From assembly GCF_964204645.1 (NCBI RefSeq), contig NC_134029.1, positions 11,954,850 to 12,018,849 on the forward strand: a stretch of 64,000 bases of DNA, given 5' to 3'. This document shows, in pieces, positions 12,048-21,671 of this stretch. Position 1 is the stretch's first letter. Each line of letters begins with the position of its first letter. The translations under genes were made by a program, and so were the position numbers. The notes below the pieces were generated by a model. It saw only the letters and a program-made list of their open reading frames with translations, had not been told where the DNA came from and ran no database searches. The stretch is from Tubulanus polymorphus. Lineage: Eukaryota; Nemertea; Palaeonemertea; Tubulaniformes; Tubulanidae.

Positions 12048-12541
12048 TGTTGTGGTTATGGATTCTCCACCATTGTTATGTTTAATGATTTCGGTTCTTC
12101 ATCAGTGTTATGGTGGCTGTTTCCACCAGTGTTGTGGTTCTTCACCAGTGTTGTGTTGGCGTAATCTCTACCCTGATGTTGTGCGGAATCGGTTTTTAGG
12201 CCGGATCTTCAGTTCTGGTTCTTGACTTTCTTCCAAGTATGGAAGCCCTGAGACGACACCAAGGCTCCCGTATATAACTTAACGACTTCATAAGTGATCT
12301 GTTCGTTTTATTTTTCTCTTATAACTACGTAGATATATACAATTTATTCCCTGGAGCTCTGTTCTCTAAACCTCTAAAATCTCCAAACCTCTAAATCTCT
12401 AACCTTACTCAAACCCTTTTAAACCTACTAACAACTATAAACCTTCCTTTTTATATTATATTCACTTTAGTAACGTATGCACGCCCTTTTCCACACATGG
12501 CTTGGAATTCATGGATTGTGACGTATTCCTACGTCACAACA
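12048..12541 (-). repeat. Candidate LTR (494 bp), minus orientation, solo or 3' LTR
   Basis: On the minus strand the segment starts TGTTGTGACGTAGGAATACG and ends ACCACAACA, giving the TG...CA ends of an LTR with a 7-base short inverted repeat (TGTTGTG/CACAACA). Just upstream on the same strand is a purine-rich AGATAGGAGGAA, as expected of a polypurine tract before a 3' LTR. Two AATAAA signals occur inside on the minus strand. No target duplication was seen and no matching internal coding region was recognised in 12,542-13,090, so the call is tentative. Confidence 0.4.
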
Positions 12542-13094
12542 TTCCTCCTATCTGGGTGATGACATATCTGCACACGTCACAATTATCTAAAAATATCTTT
12601 TTGCACTCACCAGAGTCCATGGCCGCACCATATTAGGTTTTCCTACGTAGACACATACGTCACTTCCAGACTTGTTTATTTATATTACTTCTATTTATGT
12701 TTATGTATGACGTACGCATCCACGCAGGTTGTCTGGTAACTGGACTACGGCCATGAACTCCAGCTTCCGTACATTACTTGTTGGTATAGTTTAACCGCTG
12801 ATAACTGAAACCTACTAATATGTTCCCTAAAAGCTTGTTGATATAATTCATGAAAGCCCAATAATATATGTCCTGAACGTCTCCACAAAAGTACCAGATA
12901 CGTATTTTGTGGATAATATTGTGTAGCTGATGGAGGAATTTCTTGCAATCAATTAAAGGTCAAAAATAACCATCAAATCATCAAAATCGAAAGTTGCATA
13001 ATGCCACCACCCCCTGGTATGTTAAAAATTAAGCTTGCATACCTATTGAATAATGGAAAAGTAAAATATACCATCAAAGTTTCTTAGAAATTGC
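12542..13094. other. Non-coding stretch, possibly internal remnant of the LTR element
   Basis: If the LTR call is right, this would be the end of its internal region on the minus strand. A 67-codon minus frame at 12,745-12,948 has no recognisable domain. Nothing else was seen. Confidence 0.25.
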
Positions 13095-13265
13095 ACCCAA
13101 CAGGGCCGTAGGAACGAATTGTGATTTGTTGGAGGGGGCTTACCAAAAATAAATTATTGCGTTTGTGGCCTGCCATGACGACGAAGTCGTCATAGTGAGC
13201 GCTGCATGCACGAAGCACCAGAAAGGGTATGCTGGATCTCCCCAAGAAATTTTGAAAATTGAGAT
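13095..13265 (-). repeat. Dispersed repeat family R2, second copy, minus orientation
   Basis: Read on the minus strand it contains CAAAATTTCTTGGGGAGATC, then a run ending GGTGCTTCGTGC, then stem-loop ATGACGAC-TTC-GTCGTCAT (13,175-13,193), the same order as the copy at 4,162-4,262. The 61-codon minus frame here is not considered a gene. Confidence 0.4.
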
Positions 13266-14546
13266 GCATTTAGGTGCATTCTGAGCACTTTCCTGGATGT
13301 ATTATGTAAAAAGATAATGATTACAACAGAGCACATTCAAGGAAGCCAAGGATATACATTGTATAACATGAAGTTTAACATTGATTTAAGCCCATGAATA
13401 TATGGTTATTTGCACTGTCGTATTCGATGAGTTAACAGCAGGCTATATAAGAATGTGCATCAAGTGTCAGAAAAGTGGGTTCGTGGGACTCTGAATGAGC
13501 TGCATGTTTTGTGTATAGTTATTCACTCTTCGTAGACGTTGGACTGCAGTGGGTCGTGATGGATCATTTGCGTAAGCTTTGCATGTATTTCACCTCACTT
13601 GGTACATGCTAGCTCTGATGTGTAGAAAAAGCAGACCGTCAACCTTGTAAATTCCCCCTTCCATTAGGCCCCTATCTATTGACAGCCTTATAGTGCTGCC
13701 GGTATTGCACTGATCGATTTCGCTGCTTTTGAAAAACCCATTTTAAAAATTGGTCGGTAGGCCAAATATTGGGGCACTTGCCCTGTGGTGCATTCTGTGG
13801 GTTCCCCGCACAAAGTCAATATAATTTACGTCTCAGTAGGACTACACTCATCTTTAATAAGTATAGCACAAACCGGGGAGCTGGCAGGAAAAATACCTCA
13901 GATCAGGGAGGTGGGAGTGAATTTTGATTGAACTGTATTTGAAAATATTTATAAGATAGATAGGTACCCTGTTAGAATTAAAAATATACCAAAAAATAGA
14001 AAGAGATAATAATATAAAAATAAATGTATTCGGTTTGATTAAATTACCAAATACAAAAGGTGATAATATAAAAAAATATAGCTGCAAAGCAGCGATAACG
14101 GGTTTTCTAGATGCATGTGATCGAAAGGAAAATTAATTACCGGGTATTCGATGGAAAAAATAAAATTAGATGATTTGGATATTATCGGAGCAATCCTCTT
14201 TTTGGTTGAATGGTCTAACCCCAGTATAGTCCCCGTGATTTGGAAATTCTCGGACCCCTCCTTTATTTACTTACTAAATGACGTCACAAACTGTTATTTC
14301 GCCGGTGCTTGTCTAACAATTCAATTCAATTCTTTATTTACAGTAACCTAATAAGTAATTTTAAGTTTCAAATAGGATGGAAAGTACATTCAGACAATCT
14401 GTTGGTTCAGAGAGACCGTTATTACAGTATCAATTTATACATTTCGTTTCGAAGCTGTCAGTTGCCGAATCTGAATGAAGATGAATTTTATTTGACGAAA
14501 TCGGCGGAAAATATATAATAATAATAATAATCAACAGAATTTCTAG
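13266..14546. other. Non-coding stretch ending in an ATA/TAA microsatellite
   Basis: No gene was recognised. A short (ATA)n run at about 14,513-14,530 abuts the hairpin element that follows. Confidence 0.35.
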
Positions 14547-14575
14547 AGGGTTTTCGACGAAAGTCAGAAAACCCT
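14547..14575. repeat. Hairpin AGGGTTTTC...GAAAACCCT next to an ATA microsatellite
   Basis: AGGGTTTTC (14,547-14,555) and GAAAACCCT (14,567-14,575) are perfect 9-base inverted repeats. The same arms, flanked by an ATT microsatellite, occur twice at 31,461-31,567, so this is a small recurring element. Confidence 0.6.
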
Positions 14576-14638
14576 AATTATACGTTAGAACCTTCATTCC
14601 TATCAAAAGATTATGATTCGATTGATGTTATAGATATA

Positions 14639-14850
14639 CAGTCAACCTCGGTTAATCCGTCTCCGGTTATACTGTATAAGTGCTTATTCCGGATAAATAA
14701 ATTGATCCCTTTTTACAGTAACGTTATTCCCTTTAAAATTCTCTGTCTAATTCCAACTCCATAATCCGTATTTTCACTTATTCCGTAGTTAAATGCGCGG
14801 TCCCGTTGTCCAATTTATATGTAAGTCCTTATGTGTAATCCGTATCAGCT
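14639..14850. mobile_element. Fragment of a second pogo-like element
   Basis: The segment begins TACAGTCAACCTCGGTTAAT, a TA plus CAG terminus of the pogo/Tigger type, followed by subterminal words resembling CCGGTTAT/CCGGATAA. No matching right end was found, so it is truncated or its right end has decayed. The right coordinate is arbitrary. Confidence 0.4.
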
Positions 14851-15080
14851 GTTGGGAACATAAACTTGAAGTGAAAAAAGTATAAACTCTGTAATCTAAT
14901 GAGGTTAATGTGGTCAGTAGGAAATATGAGAAACTAAGAAAACTCAAGTTAATCCATCAATGTCATATTAGTCTCAAGCTTCACTAAATATTCAGTACAG
15001 ATGCTATTATCTGTCAATCAGCAAAAGTCCTTTGATGAAGCGCCCTCAAGTACGTGGCCTGTGGGTGATCTGTACTAGAC

Positions 15081-15154
15081 ACTGTCCGTTGTCCCAGTGA
15101 CACTACCTCTTCTGGGTCGACACGAGCTTATTAAGTATTGGGTGAAAAATGACT
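15081..15154 (-). repeat. Outer copy of the 74-bp split direct repeat of the DIRS-like element
   Basis: It matches 15,345-15,418 at 73 of 74 bases in direct orientation. It starts ACTGTCCGTTGTCCCAGTGA on the plus strand. Its position beyond the tyrosine recombinase end fits the outer B repeat of a B1-A2-B2 terminus as known in PAT and Ngaro elements. Confidence 0.75.
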
Positions 15155-15344
15155 GGAAAGCGCGTGTAAACGCAGGAGAGGTCACTATACCGATCGGGTG
15201 GGAGAGGATAAAATTAATGCTATATAGCTCCCGCTCCAGCAGATAGGCATTCTGCAACCAAAATCTATCCTCCATTTGATGTCAGTCTTCATGCAAATGT
15301 GCACTCTTATTGTTGACCACTAGTGTCGCTAGTGTCACTGAGAA
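15155..15344 (-). repeat. Presumed A2 segment between the two direct repeats
   Basis: This 190-base spacer separates the two 74-bp repeats. In PAT/Ngaro-type elements this position holds A2, a copy of the 5' end (A1). I could not find a matching A1 near 21,340-21,465, where the 5' end should be. Confidence 0.35.
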
Positions 15345-15418
15345 ACTGTCCGTTGTCCCAGTGACACTACCTCTTCTGGGTCGACACGAGCTTGTTAAGT
15401 ATTGGGTGAAAAATGACT
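15345..15418 (-). repeat. Inner copy of the 74-bp split direct repeat of the DIRS-like element
   Basis: Near-identical to 15,081-15,154 (one difference, GCTTG here versus GCTTA). It lies 277 bases beyond the recombinase stop and fits the B1 repeat of split-direct-repeat retroelements. Confidence 0.75.
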
Positions 15419-15695
15419 TCCCGCTTTGCCGATACATAATATCCGTCCCTATCTTGGGTAGTTCTACGTCCTAGAAGACTCTCTTCCCAATACTCATAAT
15501 AAAAAGAATGGAGAGAGTACTCTGGGAAGCTAAACTTTATTTATACGTATAACATTTCCCACTTGCTGGTTTGTTTGTCTTACTTGGAAATAATAAACTA
15601 CAGTATTTTGTACAAATTGTGAATACGTACGTAATTAGCTATTATAGATATGCTCGTATATCTAATTAGCTATTATAGATAAGTTCGTATAACAT

Positions 15696-16900
15696 TCAGG
15701 GGAAGGCTTTCTTTAAACCTGGTGTGTCGCCGAGATTGTGGAATGTTTCCATTACTTTAGTAGTGTCACACATGGCCTGCGCCAAATTTCCTGCAACTAC
15801 CCCTGCGTCTTTCATGAGAGTCCCTCTAGTGTACGTTTCGAAACTGGACTCTGCTGACCAACCTATGTGAGTCATGATGTCATCTTTCCCCGTAGAACAG
15901 TTCCCCAACATAAGTGTGAGAGCGCATGCTGACCTGAAGCTACGTATGCGGTGTCTCACCTTCGTCTATCCCTAAAGTCCTTAAATACAATTTTAATCTT
16001 TGGTAAACTGCGCTGTAGGTCAGTGGGCGTTCCAATACGACCCCGGCTTCCGTGATTGGTCGGAAAAGATAACCTACGGATAAGTCAATCCCGTGTTTTT
16101 CCATCCAGTCAAAGTACTGCTGTAGTGCCAGGACTGGGCAAAGTATTTTATCCGGGCACCTTTTGATACTAAATGTATTTGTGGCGTCCCCTCTTAATCT
16201 TTTTCCGAAAGATGGGTCGATAACCAGCCGTGAACCATCGTTTAGTTTCTTGACCTCCTGTGATTTTAACCATGTCAGGTCCCCAGCCCTGTCCCCTCCA
16301 AAACATTGTAATTTAAAGAACGCGTCATCTCTGAAAGCCGTGGATTGTTCCCGAAGACTAGTATCTTCCCTCGCTTTCTGGCCCTTCAAATAGTTCGCTA
16401 TTCGGCAAAACTTTTCGCTGAAGAAAGGTTTTGCTTTCTTTTTCATGACGTGTGACTTTGCCTGCTCTTCTCGGATGTATTTTAGGTATTGTGTTACTTC
16501 TGGGGACTTAGCTGGGTTCCCCGATTGGCAGAACTCATCCCAGCGCAAACCCCTCCCGGCAAGATCAAATATCACGGTCAGGCTTCTAACGATATTTTCC
16601 ACTGAACTGGTTGCCATACGAGTGGGGCAGTGGCGTCTCGAGTCGCCAGGAATTCGCAATTTGTTTTGTGGATTTTGTCTTGCCATCTTGGTCTTTCCAC
16701 ACCAGGAACCTTCTAACATCTAGGGGGGTAGCTGTTTCGATGCATCTTTTTTGGGGGGAGTCCGGCTAAGAATTTGGAAAACCGTGATTGAAAGGAGTTC
16801 CTGGCTTTATACACTTCTACTTTCCTTTGAGGATCTCTCAATTTCAGCAAGCCTGGCGTCGATGAGGGATACTGGCACCCACGGATACAGTTCCTACAAT
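15696..16900 (-). pseudogene. Tyrosine recombinase of a DIRS-superfamily retroelement, frameshifted
   Basis: This enzyme family integrates the circular cDNA of DIRS, PAT and Ngaro elements. Visible landmarks on the minus strand are the first catalytic arginine region (GGDRAGDLTWL), the second-domain text TPH followed after a break by SFRSACALTL (the HxxR box), HIGW, and the nucleophile tyrosine in FETYTRG (Tyr codon at 15,831-15,833). Four extra bases at 15,942-15,945 separate the His codon from the next residues and shift the frame inside the active-site box. Upstream of the Met at 16,717-16,719 the protein continues in other frames (DVRRFLVWKDQDGKTK, SLIDARLAEIERSSKES), so the true N-terminus lies near 16,895 and at least two further breaks exist. 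It is the last gene of the element. Confidence 0.85.
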
Positions 16901-17021
16901 ATACGAAACGGAGACTAGTTCGTATTAGATAGTGTATATTTTAATTATATTGTATCATTAAATTATATTCTTCATATATCATAATAAATGTCCCTTATTT
17001 TATACAAAGTTGTAGTTTCAT

Positions 17022-19075
17022 TTATATATCACAAGTTATTCTGAACGCGACAAGATCCCATGGTAATCCTTTTAGATCCCTAACGAATCCTTTGGTGGTT
17101 GGGTACCACAAGACACCCTTTTCTGATTTACTTCCTACTATATATCTATCTATTTCATGTCGTAATAGTAGAGGCCACCATGTTGGTCTTATGTCAAATT
17201 TCGGAACTAACATGGTACATACTTTAACTCTTTGGGTGTATAGGTATCTCAATAAAGGTGGTATAAGGCAGAAGGGCGGGAATACGTATGGGTTTTTTTT
17301 CTGCGTATATGTCCTGGGCTAATACATTTACGCCCGCTGATTCTAGGGAGGGGTAACGAGTGAAATGTCTCAAGATCTTCCAATCCCTTGATCGCATGGC
17401 GTTTGCGTCTGATGCCATCAGGTCAATCGTGTGCGGGCCGAATATCTTCTCTAATACTTCCCATTTCCTAAGGTCTACGAACGCGTCCTGTGGGGAGGTT
17501 ATACGCGAGAAATAATCCGCGGGATTTGCAAGAGAAGGTATGTATATTAAATCTCAGTTCTACGTTGTTGTCCATTGTAAATACGAAGATATCTTTCATT
17601 TTATCATTCAGGGGTTTACTCTTGCCCCCCTGTTTGCACCAGGAAGCAACGACGGCTTGATTATCTATAAACGCATCTACGCGGCGGTTTGATATATCCT
17701 TCTTCATCATTTTGAGACCAATAAGTAGAGCTTCCGCTTCCTTCAGGTGGATTGGTCGGTTGTCTCCGGCTTGCCAGTAACCTGCGGCGGGTTTCGTTGT
17801 AACCTGGTCATCTAAGGGTACTAAACCATACCCTGAAAGTGATGCGTCCGTTGCTAAACGGACTGGGACATGTTGTTCCGAGCGCCACCTTACGAAACCG
17901 GTCCAATTGTCTAAAAATTGCCAGTGTTGGATTTCTTTTCTCAAGTCATCAGAGATAACAATTGGTTTGCTGTTTGTTGAGGCTTGAGAAATTGCCCTGT
18001 TAACCTCCCGTGTGTATAGCGTGGCACCTGGTACCGCCAAAACGAGGGATATGCATCTTCCCGCGAATCTTTTGTAGTATTCTTACGTTGACGAAATTTC
18101 CTGCTATTATGGTGTCTCGAAGCTGGCATAGATTATCCTTTTTTGTTTGTGGAAGAAGGGAGGCTTGTTTTACCGCATCTATGATTAGACCCAAATATAC
18201 GGCTGACCTAGACGCTGGTATATGGCATTGGAATATTGAGGGTGTAGCCTAGGCGGGTCAGTACTGATAGAAACACGAAGAGTGCTTTCTCTGGAGAAAG
18301 TTTATCCGTTTTTTAACGATACCGATTCTATCGTCAATATAAAGCATGTTGGATAGTGCCTTGTTCCTCAAATAAACGGTTACTGACAGACCAATAGTTT
18401 GATAAATGTATGCGGATGCCTTCCAACCAAGTGTTATATGTGTATACCCATCCACCGAATATAATCCCAAAATATTTGTGACAGTTTGGTTTAATAGACA
18501 CATGGTCATATCCGGATTTTTCATCTAAGGTGAATATATAGCTGTCCTCGAATACTAGTCTTGGAATATCCTTGAGGGTTTCCAAGCTAAATGGTAGGTC
18601 TTTAATCCATAAGTTTAAGTACCTTTGGTCGTGGCATAGTCTGGGTTTTGACGGCTCTACTGTCAGTGGCATTACTAAATATGGCATCCGACAGTTACAC
18701 TTCCCCACATATGGATAAGGATCCGTTTTTTATTCTGTCTTCTAGGGTTTTTACAATGAATTGGGGAAATTTCTTGCATATTTCATTATTGTACATGATG
18801 CAAGGTTCCGGTTTTCTCGAGTCGTAAGGTTTTCCTTTAAAGTTACCTTTGAAGTGCGTAAAGAACTCTTCTACATCTACGCCATCTCTAACCCATGATA
18901 GGACGGTATCCTTTAAGGGGTGTTCGGCTAAGATAAGTTACCATTGTGCGACTTTAGTAGATAGCATATTCGGCTTAAAGAAAAATGGGTCGTATATAGG
19001 TAGCGTTTCGACGTCTGTCCCTAAATCTGGGTCATCTAAGACTTCTTCAGCTGAATGGCGAGCCCGAGAAGGGGA
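17022..19075 (-). pseudogene. Reverse transcriptase and RNase H of the DIRS-superfamily element, broken
   Basis: Read on the minus strand from high to low coordinates, RT text includes MPLTVEPSKPRLCHDQRYLN, DEKSGYDHV and the catalytic YIDD (18,330-18,341). RNase H-like text follows (TDASLSGYG, KEAEALLIGL, FIDNQAVV), then a C-terminal region (LMASDANAMRSRDW, TWWPLLL). This order is typical of DIRS-type pol, where RT and RNase H are fused and precede a separate tyrosine recombinase. Breaks include a TAA in the N-terminal part (near 18,937, after STKVAQW), a frameshift after FGGWVYTYNT, a frameshift between RNase H and LMASDAN, and one after IPIHP. It cannot make one protein as it stands. The N-terminal part is further cut off by the Mutator-like insertion at 19,085-20,112. 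Confidence 0.85.
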
Positions 19076-19084
19076 CCCGCTCAG
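19076..19084. repeat. Left 9-bp target site duplication of the Mutator-like element
   Basis: CCCGCTCAG at 19,076-19,084 is repeated exactly at 20,113-20,121. Confidence 0.75.
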
Positions 19085-20112
19085 CGGTGTTGTCATATCG
19101 CGGAAAGACGGAATCGCGGAATTTTCTAAAAACGCGGAATTTCTTCATTTTTACTTTAAATAGAAAACGGGTTTCCCACGGGGATACCCAATGTCGGACA
19201 GGCACCGGACCGATCGATGCAACGAGTTAGGTTCGAGTCCCATTATTTGCAGGCAATTTTATATGGAATTATTATATTACGATACCGTTGACTGGCTGCC
19301 ACCTGTAGAAGAAGTCAGAATCAAGTGGGGTGAAAGAAACCAGGCACCTAATGTCTATTTCTACTGGGCAAACTTCGGTTATCGAAGTTCATCGACTTTT
19401 TGAGAACTTCAGAAACGAATATTATCAGATAAATATTGAGCACGTTCGCGGTGTCGGACCGTAGTTGTAGATGGTTGCAAACATATATGTTATAGCAGTC
19501 ACAAAGAAAACATTAAAAAAACGAAACCATTTTATAATCTTTCATATCATTTAATTCTAAAAGATAAACCACATTCGCTTATAACAACAATGTAGACACA
19601 CAACACGCATCAACAATCCTAAGCCAGAATGAAATATACATAATGTATATTTATTTTCGTCTGACATCAATCCAGTTCCACAGTTGTGAGTTAACTCTGA
19701 GTTACTTAGAATCAATTCATTTCCAATGTTTTAAATCCAGAGACCAGAGTCAAATCTTAACTCGGAACTGAGTCCTGGAGAATGACCCATGGTGTCATCA
19801 CAAATCGTACGTTTACGTACCATCGATTTGTATTCCTTCAGTTAATGCAGCGATACTCTGTATCACTGAATTCGCAAAGCACGTATTGCCTATAGGTTCT
19901 ACATTATTTGGAACAGTATCGTTAAGTTGTTGACTGGCGATATTATAAATTATCAAATACTAATTCCCGTGGTTGAAAACCTGGGTCCGATGCCCTGTCC
20001 GACAGTGGGTATCCCCGTGGGAAAACCCGTTTACTATTTATAGTTAAAATGAAGAAATTCCGCGTTTTTGGAAAATTCCGCGATTCCGTCTTTCCGCGAT
20101 ATGACAACACCG
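19085..20112. mobile_element. Non-autonomous Mutator-like element (1,028 bp) inserted in the DIRS-like pol
   Basis: The ends are long terminal inverted repeats. The left starts CGGTGTTGTCATATCGCGGA at 19,085, and the right reads the same on the minus strand from 20,112. The repeat runs about 125-130 bases with only a few differences, including shared GACGGAATCGCGGAATTTTC and CACGGGGATACCCA. A 9-bp duplication flanks both ends. Long TIRs with 9-bp duplications are the hallmark of the Mutator (MULE) superfamily. No transposase frame is present; the 900-base interior is non-coding and contains a copy of MITE family M1. Insertion interrupted the RT N-terminal region. Confidence 0.8.
19671..19777. 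mobile_element. MITE family M1, about 107 bp, inside the Mutator-like element
   Basis: It starts TCCAGTTCCACAGTTGTGAG and ends CTTAACTCGGAACTGAGTCC. It aligns end to end, in the reverse orientation, with 11,578-11,675. Its position inside the MULE shows nesting, or that the MULE captured it. Confidence 0.7.
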
Positions 20113-20121
20113 CCCGCTCAG
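20113..20121. repeat. Right 9-bp target site duplication of the Mutator-like element
   Basis: CCCGCTCAG, identical to 19,076-19,084. Confidence 0.75.
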
Positions 20122-20213
20122 CGAGGTCCAAGTAGTCGGTTTTTATCTACAATGATGTTGTTAGGGTTAAAATTTATGTTCGCCTCCCATTCTGGAGCAA
20201 TGTAACCACTTTC
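20122..20213 (-). pseudogene. N-terminal fragment of the DIRS-like pol, separated by the insertion
   Basis: On the minus strand a CTTTATTTCTAG acceptor-like sequence (AG at 20,214-20,215) is followed by an open frame reading ESGYIAPEWEANINFN and on to DKNRLLGPR, where it runs into the MULE target site. Beyond the insertion the text GSPSRARHSAEEVLDDPDLG continues in another frame, so a shift also exists at or near the insertion site. Confidence 0.5.
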
Positions 20214-20215
20214 CT

Positions 20216-20609
20216 AGAAATAAAGGGGGTTTATTAATGAATATAACCACGTACGACCTCGCCAAGCAGGTCCCGATCCAAGCTCGCGAGAATACAATCC
20301 ACTAGGGAATCAGTGTCTCTTGAGCTTGCACCGGAAACTACATTCCCTTATGAAAATAGGTGGGGTCCACAAACAGTTTTGAAAAAGTTATGTTTTGCTT
20401 TATACGCTGTGAAAATAAATGAAGAAAAATAATCATAATAATAACATATATAATTTATTTAATATATGATTTATTGAATTAAGGAATCAATTATTATTAT
20501 TAATCATAATCCAATAGGGTTCGCCCGGTAATTTATTATATAATGATAGTAGAATCGTCGAATTAATTATTATAAATGATTCTAATTACTGATTTAAATG
20601 CTTTAATTT
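20216..20609 (-). other. Gag-pol spacer of the DIRS-like element, possibly an intron
   Basis: AT-rich and closed in all frames, lying between the gag stop (near 20,610) and an acceptor-like AG on the minus strand. It may be an intron or an untranslated spacer; no clear donor was identified. Confidence 0.3.
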
Positions 20610-21338
20610 TTATCCATTGTGTTTCGCTCGTTTCATTTTATCGCAATTTCTGATTTGGTGGTCAAAGTTTCCGCAAAAATAACAAGCTCTGTTTTGCGAC
20701 GTATTATTACTATTATTATTATTATATCCTGTATACCCGGTGTTATTATAACCTCTACATCGACCTCTATAAGGGGGTCTGTATAGGTCCCATAGAGGTG
20801 AATTATTATAACGACCGGGCCGTTTTTCTTCCGAGGTGGAATTCTTCTTGGGACTTTTAAGCATTTGGCCATAATTTTCATCACTTTCCCTGTTTCAGAT
20901 CCCCCAAGGCTTGCTAAACAAAAATTCCCTATATCGATTTTATCTTTGATCTTTTCCGCCTGGCGGAATACCGCTGCATATAAACCGGCATCTTTATGAT
21001 GATCTTCCCGAGCAGTGCTTGATAGATCCTCTAATGCTGCGTTCAGTAAACTATCTGCAGCGCTTCCCTGACAAGACAGGGATTGTACCCTTTTAAGAGC
21101 TGCCTTTACCCTGTGTGTCGCATTGCTTCGCTCCAGATCTTCTAACTTTTCTTTAACTACCTTTAATTCCGATTCGTCGTCAGGTTTTGACTCCGTCGGG
21201 GTTCGTTTTCTTTTCCCGGGAGTTGCGGGTTGGTCGATCGGGGGTTGTTGGTTCTGACTCTTCGCAGCTGAGGTACTCGGTTGTGATTGGTCGTTAATTG
21301 TACCAACGCTGGTTTCTGCACTACTATTGGTGGTCTAA
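20610..21338 (-). pseudogene. Gag of the DIRS-superfamily element with CCHC zinc knuckle, one frameshift
   Basis: On the minus strand the frame after a TTTTAG acceptor-like sequence (near 21,339) reads TNSSAETSVGTINDQSQPST, a basic KRKRTP segment, a likely coiled coil (ELKVVKEKLEDLERSNATHR), then a helical region (DAGLYAAVFRQAEKIKDKID). A frameshift near 20,850 joins it to a second frame. That frame holds a Gly/Arg/Tyr/Asn-rich linker and the knuckle CYFCGNFDHQIRNC (C-x2-C-x4-H-x4-C), which binds nucleic acid in Gag proteins. It is the first gene of the minus-strand element. No ATG is evident at the start, which could mean a spliced leader exon or loss of the 5' end. Confidence 0.7.
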
Positions 21339-21465
21339 AATACAAATATAGTGTCAGATTTAGTTTGATTTCAGTATAATTTACTGAAGTATCCTACAGT
21401 AAAGTACATGGAATTGAGTATAGATTAATTAATTTACTAACTTAGTATCTCAAATTCGTAGTAAA

Positions 21466-21643
21466 TGTTATGTACTCTGTACTGTGCTGTTATACTTATT
21501 TATATCATCACAATATTTGTTGTTGATAATGTAATTTTTGGAGAGAATAAAGTGATGTAGATTGATACAAGATATCAATGGTTGCTGTTTTACTTTTTTA
21601 TGGCCGGCTTGAATATCAGTCCACATCGGGACCAAACATAACA
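21466..21643 (+). repeat. 5' LTR of a Ty3/Gypsy element, 178 bp
   Basis: It starts TGTTATGT and ends ACATAACA, an 8-base perfect terminal inverted repeat in the TG...CA form of LTRs. An AATAAA lies at 21,546-21,551. The next base begins a primer binding site. 178 bases is short for a Gypsy LTR. Confidence 0.8.
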
Positions 21644-21660
21644 TGGTGTCAGAAGTTTCA
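21644..21660 (+). other. Primer binding site (tRNA-Leu-like)
   Basis: TGGTGTCAGAAGT directly abuts the LTR end. The word TGGTGTCAGAAGT is the usual start of sites complementary to the 3' end of a leucine tRNA, used to prime minus-strand DNA synthesis. Confidence 0.65.
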
Positions 21661-21671
21661 AGCCTGTCGTG

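Noticed and set aside
15155-15344. Long terminal repeat of the DIRS-like element
   Set aside because: The flanking 74-bp repeats are direct, lie only at the 3' side and have no TG...CA ends, so a split direct repeat fits better.
16163-16723. Plus-strand frames over the recombinase region
   Set aside because: Shadows of the minus-strand tyrosine recombinase, which has clear motifs.
19190-19256. Possible tRNA gene or tRNA-derived SINE from the B-box-like GGTTCGAGTCC at about 19,230
   Set aside because: No A box, acceptor stem or cloverleaf could be formed; the word lies next to the inner edge of the Mutator-like TIR and the opposite end has a related decayed sequence.
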